Shown here one piece after another: positions 46,307-53,865 of a DNA stretch of 64,000 bases (position 1 is the first letter of the stretch; each line of letters opens with the position of its first letter). The stretch spans positions 1 through 64,000 of the forward strand of contig CAVWNR010000003.1 in NCBI GenBank assembly GCA_963756525.1, written 5' to 3'. This stretch comes from CAVWNR01 sp963756525. Lineage in GTDB: Bacteria > Actinomycetota > Actinomycetes > Mycobacteriales > Jatrophihabitantaceae. The position numbers were made by a program, and so were the translations under genes. The notes beneath the pieces were generated by a model. The model ran no database searches. It saw nothing but the letters and a program-made list of their open reading frames with translations, and had not been told where the DNA came from.

Positions 46307-46987
46307 TCAGATATCGAAGTAGCACTCAACCCGGGCGGGAACCGGCGAGAGTTGCTCGATTCGCTGTCCATTCCACAGCCAGCGCGGCACCAGTGCGATT
46401 CCCGGTGTCCGCTGGGTGTAGGTAAGGCGGCCGGTCATCGGGTTCATGTCGATGTCGTCGATCGGGGACGGTTCCCACTCCCCATCGCCCACCAGGATGG
46501 CTACCAGTGCACCTCCAGCAAGGGGCAGCGACATCCTAGACGGGTCCGTGCACGGGACGCGCCATTCGCGCTCGTGCAGCCAGTCTGACGACTGAGGCTC
46601 GGTTCGCACCAGCCATGAGCGAAGGCGCTCGTCCAACCGCGGTTCGAGCAGCGCGCGTACCTCATCGCGCACATACCAGACAGGACCTCCACCTTGCCGC
46701 CACACCCAGTCGCGACTGACGATGACGCCCCACGGCTCCCAGCCAGCCACCGACAACATGGCTTCGACGCCGCCCGTGTCGCTCTCGCTGAAGCACACAA
46801 CTGGCGAGCTCGATCCGTAGGGCGGGTAGGCACGAAGTGCCCCTTCCCGCAGGATGGAGTCCAGCCGCCCGTCGGCGGTGAGATCCGCGACGTCGGCAGC
46901 GGTCGTGTATCGCCCGCGGCCGCAGAAGTGGACAAGGGTATCGGCTTGGCCCGGGTGGAGGGGCCGCCGAAGCGGCGGAGTGCTCAC
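46307..46987 (-). CDS. Uncharacterised island protein
   Basis: 226 residues from GTG 46987. It reads LVHFCGRGRYTTAADVADL, SSPVVCFSESDTGGVEAML, WGVIVSRDWVWRQGGGPVW, SSDWLHEREWRVPCTD, ALVAILVGDGEWEPSPIDD. The H-E-R-E-W segment and the FSES block resemble DUF2971-like proteins seen in defence and mobile regions, but the match is only by pattern. No membrane segment. It is transcribed divergently from the DUF4238-like gene, 184 bp away. The in-frame extension upstream to 47251 is not protein-like. Confidence 0.6.
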   Translation of the reverse strand: MSTPPLRRPLHPGQADTLVHFCGRGRYTTAADVADLTADGRLDSILREGALRAYPPYGSSSPVVCFSESDTGGVEAMLSVAGWEPWGVIVSRDWVWRQGGGPVWYVRDEVRALLEPRLDERLRSWLVRTEPQSSDWLHEREWRVPCTDPSRMSLPLAGGALVAILVGDGEWEPSPIDDIDMNPMTGRLTYTQRTPGIALVPRWLWNGQRIEQLSPVPARVECYFDI

Positions 46988-47170
46988 GCTCCCATCGTCT
47001 CGTGACTGATGTGAACCACCACCGCGACGAAGCTCACCGAGCCGAGCGTCAGAGTGACGAGTCCGCGTCAGCTTGGGCCAGCCAGCATCATGTCGGACAG
47101 TCCGTAAGCCCTGTGCCAGCTGGATCGGGGTCAACGATGCACTGTCCGTGCCGGAGTGCATCCTCCCTCT

Positions 47171-48276
47171 ATGGACCGAATCAAACCCGCGGTCGAGCGC
47201 GAGGTCGAGCGACTCTTCGAGGCGGCGCGAAGAGTCAGGCCGGCACGCCACCGCGCAAGCAGCACATCGTGCCTGCCTTCTACCTCCGTCACTGGTGCGA
47301 CGGTAGGAGGTGGTTGCGCGTGACGGAGATCGATCAGCGACGCAGCTACATAACGACGCCCGAGAAGGCCGCCAGGCAAACCGACTTCTACAGCCTCAGT
47401 GACAAGAACCTTCATGCAGCCGACGTGCCACCGCTCCTGGTGGAAACGATCCGCTCTGAAGTAGAGGGCTCTGCCGCGGACATCGTCGATCGGCTCATCG
47501 AGGACGGCATCGACACGCTGACAGACGAGCGTCGCTTGCACTTCGCTACCTTCCTCGCGTTTCAGTTTGCGCGAGGACGCGCCGAGCGCGACCAGATCCA
47601 GGAGATGGTCAACGCGACAAGCCGGCTCATGTTTGAGGGCTACACCGACGAGGATATTCGCTCACATCTAGTGCGGAACGGTGCGCAACCCAGCGCGGTG
47701 GACATTGAGCGTACCCGCCGCTTTCTCGCCGATCTCCAGTCCGGCGGTGTCAGGGTCGGCTCACCGCCTGCCCAGGCGGTCGCTCTTGCCCTGAGCAGTG
47801 TCGAGCAAGCCGTCGAGGTCTTCTACAACCGTGAATGGCTGATCTTCCGAGCTCCACCAATCTTGATCACGTGCGATGAGCCCATCATCGTAATGGGCGG
47901 CCCGGGCCTGCCTCGCGGTGAACGGGCAGGCCTAGCTACTGCGGGAATCGTTTCCTTTCCGTTGTCACCGTCGCGCCTGCTTGTGACGTTACGCCCAGGC
48001 GAGATCATCCGTGGCATGCTCGACCTCGACCACATAGAGGTCACTGACATCAACCGGGAGGTCCTCGCATCTGCACACAGGTACGCGTTCGAGCGCCCCA
48101 ACCGCCACGTCACCGAACGGCTCCGAGTACCTCCCGCGCCGGATGCGGCACTCATCACCGAACGTATCAACGCAATGGTTGATGGCAAGGAGGCCGAGGT
48201 TTACCGAAACTTCGCGATCAACCGCTGGTATGGGCACTCCTGCATGCCACCATGGCCAGTGGCGCGCTGGTGGTGA
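47171..48276 (+). CDS. DUF4238 family protein, probable 5' frameshift
   Basis: The core is KQHIVPAFYLRHWCDGRRW, then YITTPEKAARQTDFYSLSD, ERRLHFATFLAFQFARGRA, ILITCDEPIIVMGGPG and the C-terminus to 48276: a DUF4238 protein. ATG 47171 encodes MDRIKPAVEREVERLFEAA in another frame, which looks like the natural start. A one- or two-base shift near 47230 is needed to join TPPRKQHIVPAF. The core frame also stays open back to 47002, but with unnatural sequence. Function is unknown. Members are often found near phage-defence genes, so a defence role for this divergent pair is a hypothesis. Confidence 0.65.
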
Positions 48277-48325
48277 TTCGTGACTCGTCGCCCAACGACT
48301 GTGCACGGGGATGACATCACCCGCG

Positions 48326-48650
48326 TCAGCGCGTCGAAAGACGAAAGGCCCTTGCGGCAGCCGCCATCCGCAGGTGCGGCGTCACGCCCAGCTGATCTTC
48401 GTGACAGGAACGACAGGTGCGCGCATCTGGCGGTGAGTGCCGAACGTCGGGTGCGCGCACATCGGCTACTTGATCGGAAGCGTGGCCTGGGCCTGGAGTC
48501 CTTATTTGACCTACTCGTCGTGGCCGGGTTCTGCCAGCCGGTACAATTCCCGTAAGGGGGCTAACGATCTTCACTTGATCTTTGCCAGGACCGAGTGGAT
48601 CTCCGTCAGTCCGCAAAAAGTCCGCAAGAATTTCAAAAACTGCCGTTAAC
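48326..48650 (-). pseudogene. Integrase C-terminal relic (third copy)
   Basis: The minus strand reads ILADFLRTDGDPLGPG, matching the C-terminal HADFLRTNG of the broken integrase at 43.9 kb and DHPDFLRIE at 48.88 kb. The shared DNA is CCGCAAAAAGTCCGC (43937, 48611, 48871). What follows (VKIVSPLTGIVPAGRTRPR) is a variable tail. The upstream catalytic part is gone. It lies just left of the right att repeat. Confidence 0.45.
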
Positions 48651-48753
48651 GATCAACGAGCGCCAACGAATCTGAGAGCGTTATAGGCCAGCAAATCCGG
48701 GACCTCCAACACTTACAAGGGATCACCGTTGATTACCAAAGAGCGGCCGTTTG

Positions 48754-48800
48754 TGACTCTTAATCAGCGGGTTCGGGGTTCGAGTCCCTGGCGGCGCACC
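48754..48800 (+). repeat. attR: 47-bp copy of the tRNA-Lys 3' end
   Basis: Identical to 43815-43861. Only the 3' part of the tRNA is present, so it is not a functional gene. It marks the right end of the island. Confidence 0.92.
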
Positions 48801-48814
48801 GACAATGCCCCGGA

Positions 48815-49340
48815 TCACCGGCCTGTAGCACTCTGGCGCGCTTCGTCAAGATCACGGACGACCGGTTCGATCCGCAAAAAGTCCGGATGATCGAAGTTGC
48901 GCAGGTGCAGCACGCCGCTTCTCTCCGCCGCGAAAAGGTAGTCGTCCCGACTCTTGCCGGCGATGTGATCGGCGAGTTCGTCGGCGAGGAACCGCGGGAC
49001 CGGCACGGTGCGCCGGAGGCGTTTCTTGGGAGTGTCGAACACCGCGCGGCCGTTGACGTCGGTGACGGCTTCGGCGATCAGCGCGCGCCGCCGCAGGAGG
49101 TCGAGGTTGTGTACGCGCAGCGCTGCCATCTCGCCCTATCGCACGCCGGTGTAGCCGAGGAACAGAATCGCCAGGCGATCACGGCCCGCGGCGTCGGCCA
49201 GCGACTCGAGCTGCGCATGACTCCTCAACAGCTGTTCGCCCTTCGCCGGCGTGGGCAGCGGCACACCGTCTGCCGGGTTGCGGGCAAGCCGACCGTCGCG
49301 GACGGCGACCGCGAGCAGGAGCGCGAGGCGCCGGTGAGGC
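48815..49340 (-). pseudogene. Second tyrosine integrase relic
   Basis: Read leftwards from 49340: RRLALLLAVAVRDGRLARN, PLPTPAKGEQLLRSHAQLE, RLAILFLGYTGVR, then TAG at 49136-49138 where a Trp codon is expected (GVRWGEMAAL), then LRVHNLDLLRRRALIAEAV, KRLRRTVPVPRFLADEL, SRDDYLFAAERSGVLHLRNF. It then jumps directly to DHPDFLRIEPVVRD at the C-terminus. The catalytic HxxR, GH and Tyr segment is deleted, the opposite part to that lost in the 43.9-kb copy. It lies just outside the right repeat, so another element once stood here. Confidence 0.75.
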
Positions 49341-49430
49341 CCTCTTCAGCGACGCCGTCGACGTCGTGGCCGGCGCCGGTGAGCACCTGCGCGGCGGAGC
49401 GCGGGAGGTTCTCGTCCACTTGAATCTCAC
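49335..49430 (-). pseudogene. DUF5615-type toxin, truncated and frameshifted
   Basis: GTG 49430 overlaps the antitoxin stop (GTGA). The family start MRFKVDENLPRSAAQVL needs one extra G after codon 4. In the shifted frame VDENLPRSAAQVLTGAGHD and VDGVAEEGLTGA are present. Then, near 49338, the gene runs into the integrase relic. Only about 32 of the usual 110 or so residues remain, so no active PIN-like nuclease is made. Confidence 0.7.
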
Positions 49431-49666
49431 TCGCCCGGTGGGAGAGGAACGAGTTCGTCTGGCGCCAGTAGCGCACCATAGGCCGCCGCCGCATGGACGC
49501 CGGCGAGCGTCACGGAGGGATACTCGTCGACGATCTCCTCCGCGGTCATTCCGGCCGCCAGACAGTCGAGGATCACGCTGACCGGGACTCGCGTGCCGGC
49601 GATGACCGCCTGGCCGTGGAGCACCGCCGGGTCGGTCGAGATCAAGGCGAGCTGCTCGACGGTCAT
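49427..49666 (-). CDS. DUF433 antitoxin
   Basis: 79 residues. ISTDPAVLHGQAVIAGTRV, PVSVILDCLAAGMTAEEIV and DEYPSVTLAGVHAAAAYGA form the DUF433 winged-helix antitoxin that pairs with DUF5615 toxins. The antitoxin frame is intact while its toxin is destroyed, the expected order of decay in a dying toxin-antitoxin pair. Confidence 0.85.
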   Translation of the reverse strand: MTVEQLALISTDPAVLHGQAVIAGTRVPVSVILDCLAAGMTAEEIVDEYPSVTLAGVHAAAAYGALLAPDELVPLPPGE

Positions 49667-49990
49667 GTCACCAGTGTGCCCGTCCCGGCTGCCTCGACGC
49701 GTGGGCGGCCACCGTGTGGCGCAGGTTCAACGGCCGATGGCGGGTCCGCGGTCCGGCTGGGCTGTGTAGCTGGGCTCGTGCATGGGCGGGCGACGGTTCC
49801 AGAACGCGCCCGGTGGGCGGACGCGCTGCGCGAGGCAGGCGCAGCCGTCTATGGTGGCCGAACGCGTCGGAAAATACGGCGACCCGTTTTGCCGCGCGAT
49901 CGGCACGCTGGGTGCGCCTCAATACCGCGTGACGATCTCAGTCGCATCTGCGAAAACTCGGACACTAGCCCGAGATCATCGCCTAGATAG
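49667..49990. other. Gap without a gene
   Basis: A minus-strand frame reads RPLNLRHTVAAHAS near 49715-49740, faintly like an integrase LRHT motif, but too short to call. Otherwise nothing is recognisable. It separates accessory DNA from helR. Confidence 0.35.
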
Positions 49991-52162
49991 TCAACAGCTC
50001 GTGAGGATGACGAGTTGCTGGGTCGCTCGGGTCATCGCGACATAGTGGTCCACCGCTGCTTCGATGCCGCAGCCGAACGCCTCCGGGTCGATGAGGATGA
50101 CCAGGTCGAACTCGAGCCCCTTCGACAGCTCCGGGGTCAGCGACCGGACGCGGGACGCCGCCCGGAAGGTGCGGTCTTCAACGTCATAGGCGCTGATTAC
50201 GCACGCGATTCCCTGGGCATGGGTGGCGAGCCAGGTATCGAGGGTCGATCCCAGTTCCGAAGCAGATCCGTGTACGACAGGAATGCCGGTGCTGCGAATG
50301 GAGGTCGGCACGTTCGCGTCCGGCAGCACGGCGCGGATCACCGGCTCGGCTTCGACCATGACCTCTTGCGGCGTGCGGTAGTTGATGCTCAGGGACGCCA
50401 GGTTGATCTGGTCAAACCCGATCCGCTGGAGCCGTTCCTGCCACGACTCGGCGAAACCGTGCCTGGCCTGCGCGCGGTCGCCGACGATGGTGAAGCTGCG
50501 GGATGGGCAGCGGAGCAGCAGCATCTGCCATTCTGCGTCGGTCAGTTCTTGAGCTTCGTCCACCACGATGTGCGCGAACGGGCCGGCGAGCAGGTCCGGG
50601 TCAGAGCCGGGCAGTGCGCTTTCGTCGACGAGGGCGTCGTGGAAGTCCTCGCCGCGCAGCATCGTCACCAGGCCCACGCCGTACTCATCGTCGGTCACCT
50701 CGCGCAGGTCGTCCACGACCCTGGTCATGCGCTCCCGGTCGGCGGCGACAGCGGCGTCGTGCCGACGCCGACGACGCGATGCCGCCGGGTCGCCGAGCCG
50801 CTGCCGTGCCGCGTCCAGCAGCGGCAGGTCGGAGGCCGTCCAGGCCTGGGCGTCTGCGCGCTGCAGGGTCCGGAGCTCGTCAGGATCCAGCCAGGGAGCG
50901 CACTTGCGCAGGTAGGCGGGCACCGACCACAGGTCTCCGACGAGGTCGGCCGCTTCGAGCAGCGGCCATGCGCGGTTGAACGTGCTGAGCAGCTCCCTGT
51001 TCCGCAGCAGCGACCGGCGCAGCAGGTCATCCGGTTCCTCGCCGTCGTACTTGTCGATCAGGATCGTGAGCAGCTCTTCCCAGATCTGGTCACGGGCCTC
51101 GTTGTGCGGTGTGCCCGGATCGGGTGCCGCGAACGCCTCGGCCCAGTCGTCGGCGCTCAGCCGGATGTCGGACTCGAAGGTGGTGACCGTCATCGCCTTG
51201 GTGGGCGGCTCCTCGTAGAACCTGACGGCCGTCTCGACCGCCTTGACCATGTCCGCGGACGACTTCAGCCGGCCGACGTCCGGGTCTGTCTCGGCCGGCG
51301 CGGCGCGCCCCTCTGGCAGGAGATCGCGCAGCGTGCAGGTCTGCACGCCCTCCTCGCCCAGGCTGGGCAGCACGTCGGCGACGTAGGCCAGGTAGGGCTG
51401 GTGCGGACCGACGAACAGCACGCCGCCGCGGTGGTGACCGAGGCGAGGGTCGGCGTAGAGGAGGTAGGCGGAGCGGTGCAGCGCGACGACGGTCTTTCCC
51501 GTGCCCGGACCACCGTCGACGACGAGAGCGCCGCGGGATCCCGCGCGGATGATGGCGTCCTGGTCGGCCTGGATGGTGCCGAGCACGTCTCGCATCCGGG
51601 GCGACCGGCTGCTGCCCAGGCTCGCGATAAAGGCGGACTGGTCGTCGAGCGCGGCGGCGTGCCCCTGAAATCCGTCCGAGGTGAACACCTCGTCCCAGTA
51701 GTCGCTGACCCGGCCGCCGGTCCACCGATATCTGCGGCGGCACGCCAGACCCATCGGGTTGGCGTGGGTCGCTCCGAAAAACGGCTCAGCCGCGGGTGAT
51801 CGCCAGTCGACCAGCAGCCGACGACCCGCGCGGTCGGTGAGGCCGAGTCGTCCGACGTACACGGGTTCAGGGTTGTCTGCGCGGACGATATGTCCGAGGC
51901 ACAGGTCCAAACCGTAGCGACGCAGGAGGCGCAGCCGAGCGGTCAGTCGATGGATCTCCATGTCCCGGTCCAACGCCTGCTGGCCGATGCCGCCGGGCGC
52001 CTTGCGCTCGACGTCGAGGCGGTCGGACAGGTCCGCGATCGACTGCTGGAGGCTCCCTGCGATAGCCGCGAAGTGCTGCTCGTCGCCGGCGATCAGCGTC
52101 GGGTCGGCCTTGCGGTAGAGGTGCTCGGGAAGGGTAAACGCGCTCGCAGTCAGGTGGTTCAC
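49991..52162 (-). CDS. helR: RNA polymerase recycling motor HelR (HelD-like superfamily 1 ATPase)
   Basis: 723 residues. GTG 52162 is chosen: GGAG lies 8 bp upstream and family members start at this point. ADPTLIAGDEQHFAAIAGS, QSIADLSDRLDVER form the coiled-coil insertion arm. VYVGRLGLTDRAGRRLLVD and DWRSPAAEPFFGATH are typical of HelD-like proteins. Walker A VVDGGPGTGKTVVALHRSA, Walker B AHIVVDEAQELTDAEWQML, motif III TIVGDRAQARHGFAESW, and the C-terminal helicase motifs KGLEFDLVILIDPEAFG, AVDHYVAMTRATQQLVIL follow. HelR displaces RNA polymerase stalled by rifamycins and gives tolerance. I see no rifamycin-associated element upstream. Confidence 0.9.
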   Translation of the reverse strand: MNHLTASAFTLPEHLYRKADPTLIAGDEQHFAAIAGSLQQSIADLSDRLDVERKAPGGIGQQALDRDMEIHRLTARLRLLRRYGLDLCLGHIVRADNPEPVYVGRLGLTDRAGRRLLVDWRSPAAEPFFGATHANPMGLACRRRYRWTGGRVSDYWDEVFTSDGFQGHAAALDDQSAFIASLGSSRSPRMRDVLGTIQADQDAIIRAGSRGALVVDGGPGTGKTVVALHRSAYLLYADPRLGHHRGGVLFVGPHQPYLAYVADVLPSLGEEGVQTCTLRDLLPEGRAAPAETDPDVGRLKSSADMVKAVETAVRFYEEPPTKAMTVTTFESDIRLSADDWAEAFAAPDPGTPHNEARDQIWEELLTILIDKYDGEEPDDLLRRSLLRNRELLSTFNRAWPLLEAADLVGDLWSVPAYLRKCAPWLDPDELRTLQRADAQAWTASDLPLLDAARQRLGDPAASRRRRRHDAAVAADRERMTRVVDDLREVTDDEYGVGLVTMLRGEDFHDALVDESALPGSDPDLLAGPFAHIVVDEAQELTDAEWQMLLLRCPSRSFTIVGDRAQARHGFAESWQERLQRIGFDQINLASLSINYRTPQEVMVEAEPVIRAVLPDANVPTSIRSTGIPVVHGSASELGSTLDTWLATHAQGIACVISAYDVEDRTFRAASRVRSLTPELSKGLEFDLVILIDPEAFGCGIEAAVDHYVAMTRATQQLVILTSC

Positions 52163-52502
52163 GTCATCAGCTCCGATCTGAAATTCAACCCCCCGGGTGC
52201 CTGTCTGACGCGTCAACAACGGCGCGGCCAGCGCAGCGCAACAACCGTGGTCGCTACCGCCGCGAGCGGAATGCACAGTACCGCTCAAGAGTCGCCGCCC
52301 AGCCCGACCCGATGCGCAAGCGGTCACACCACCACTGCCAGCAGCAGCACGGTGAGCACGGCGAGCGCAACCGCATACTCGGCACCGGCACCATTCCCGA
52401 AAGCCCGGGGCTCGCGGCGGCGACTCGCATCCCGGAGTTGACTATTCGCCACTGGACAACGCCAATTCTTGCGCCGCTCGCCAAAGCAAGGATCGCGCGC
52501 AT
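52163..52502. other. Gap between esterase and helR
   Basis: A minus-strand frame ends in a hydrophobic stretch EYAVALAVLTVLLLAVVV and could encode a tiny membrane peptide, but start and conservation are unclear. No terminator recognised. Confidence 0.3.
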
Positions 52503-53741
52503 CTATCCGCAAGAACGGTTCGCTGAGCCACGCTCTGCCTGCCCAGCGGCGGCATGATCAGCGCCTGCGGCTGGAGCGCGCTGTCGGACGACGCATGCGG
52601 TGAACACGTCGGCAGCTTCGATGACGGCGTGGAAGCGGACCGAGTGATACAGGTCGAAGGTGTGCTGGGCACCGGGTAGCTCGAGGTAGACCAGCGGGCT
52701 GCCCGGCGCAGCCGCGCGAAACCGTTCGACGAACTCGCGAGCCGCGAAGACGGGGACGAACGAGTCGTGCGTGCCGTGGGCAATGAACATGGCCGGTGCG
52801 CCATCCTGGACGTGCTCGCCGGGAGCTGACGGCGCGCCGGGTTCACGTTCGACCCAGGTCGGGCTGCCGTAGAAGCCGTATAGGCAGATCGCGGCGCAGA
52901 CGTGAGTGTCGGCTCGTTCGAAGCCGGGTTGCAGCGCCGTCATGTTCGGGGTGAGCGCGACCATCGCCGCGAGGTGCGCCCCCGAAGAGCTGCCCGCGAC
53001 AACGATGGTCGTTGGGTCGGCACCGTAGCTCGGGGCATGCTCACGCATCCAGGCGATGACCCGCTTCGCGTCGACGAGCGGCGCTGGATACGGCGCGGTG
53101 CGGGCGAGCCGGTAGTTGGCGCTGACGCATACCCAGCCTTGGCTCGCGAGCCGGTAGATGAGTGCCCGGGCCTCGCGGTCCTTCCGGCCGCTGCGGTATC
53201 CGCCGCCGTGGAAGTAGACCAGACACGGTCCGGTTGCCATGCCCGATCGTGGCCGGTACACGTCGAGCAGGTTCTGCCGACCCGCCGGGCCGTAGGCGAG
53301 GCCAGCCCGTCGCACGACATCGTGCCGGCGCACGGCCAGCGGCGCGAACAGCAGCCGTAGCCACGGGCGGCGCTGTGCGAGCCGCGCCGTCATCTGCCAC
53401 GGCAGCTCGCCGCGCCACCCGGTGCCGAGCCCGTCGGAGAGCGCCCGGACGGCGGCCGGACCGGCCTGCACCGCGCGCCACGACGCGACCGTTAGCCCGG
53501 CCACGGTCAGCGTCGCCACACTCATACCAGCGACGCCTGTCGGCGTGCTCAGATCGCCCTGCAGGGCGGCTAACGCGGTGGCGGCCAGCACCCAACCGGC
53601 GACCAGCAGCGGTAGCTCGTTGACTTGAAAGCCCAGCCGCCAGCAAAGCTGCCCCAGCGTCCAGCTACGGGGAGCCGGAGCGAGCGCCGCGGCCGTCGGC
53701 ACCGCCGCGAGAACCACCGTGATCAAGTAACCGATCGGCAT
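52503..53741 (-). CDS. Membrane-anchored alpha/beta-hydrolase (HSL/esterase-lipase type)
   Basis: 412 residues. ATG 53741 follows GGAAG at 8 bp. Four hydrophobic N-terminal helices (IGYLITVVLAAVPTAAALA, LPLLVAGWVLAATALAAL, GMSVATLTVAGLTVASW) precede a cytosolic or surface hydrolase domain. That domain has the oxyanion motif LVYFHGGGYRSGRKDRE, the nucleophile elbow VVAGSSSGAHLAAMVAL, FIAHGTHDSFVPVFAA (Asp) and PGAQHTFDLYHS (His). It probably hydrolyses short-chain esters or lipids at the membrane. A CCAGCTGG motif stands 85-104 bp upstream, as at the neighbouring regulator and whiB7 genes. Confidence 0.85.
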   Translation of the reverse strand: MPIGYLITVVLAAVPTAAALAPAPRSWTLGQLCWRLGFQVNELPLLVAGWVLAATALAALQGDLSTPTGVAGMSVATLTVAGLTVASWRAVQAGPAAVRALSDGLGTGWRGELPWQMTARLAQRRPWLRLLFAPLAVRRHDVVRRAGLAYGPAGRQNLLDVYRPRSGMATGPCLVYFHGGGYRSGRKDREARALIYRLASQGWVCVSANYRLARTAPYPAPLVDAKRVIAWMREHAPSYGADPTTIVVAGSSSGAHLAAMVALTPNMTALQPGFERADTHVCAAICLYGFYGSPTWVEREPGAPSAPGEHVQDGAPAMFIAHGTHDSFVPVFAAREFVERFRAAAPGSPLVYLELPGAQHTFDLYHSVRFHAVIEAADVFTACVVRQRAPAAGADHAAAGQAERGSANRSCG

Positions 53742-53825
53742 ACCGCTTCTTCCCTTGCACGTCCGGCATGACGGCGGGTCGGTTGCCCGCGCGCTGACCT
53801 GTCGAGCGTGCGCGGACGCTGCCCG

Positions 53826-53845
53826 CGGAACATCGGCCAGCTGGC
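53826..53845 (-). promoter_or_regulatory. CCAGCTGG motif copy C (esterase promoter)
   Basis: The minus strand reads GCCAGCTGGCCGATGTTCCG, 17 of 20 identical to the copy at 56997. It lies between the end of the LuxR-type gene and the esterase start. Probably an operator. The binding protein is unproven. Confidence 0.5.
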
Positions 53846-53865
53846 CGAGATCGGGCGCCCGGAGG

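Larger units (their letters stand above)
43862..48800. mobile_element. 4.9-kb tRNA-Lys genomic island
   Basis: Bounded by the 47-bp tRNA-Lys duplication. Contents in order: broken tyrosine integrase, a possible excisionase relic, VapBC-type toxin-antitoxin pair, small membrane protein, two divergent uncharacterised genes, and a further integrase-tail relic before the right repeat. The integrase is dead, so the island is probably fixed. Confidence 0.85.

Noticed and set aside
48754..48800. Second tRNA-Lys gene
   Set aside because: Only the 3' part is present; D arm and 5' acceptor strand are missing, so it is an att copy.
49668..49922. LRHT-like segment as a further integrase relic
   Set aside because: Only a handful of matching residues and no flanking integrase sequence.
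50015..51799. 594-codon plus-strand frame across helR
   Set aside because: No recognisable motifs; helR motifs are unmistakable on the other strand.
52260..52330. Rifamycin-associated element upstream of helR
   Set aside because: I looked for the long inverted repeat expected for that element and did not see it.
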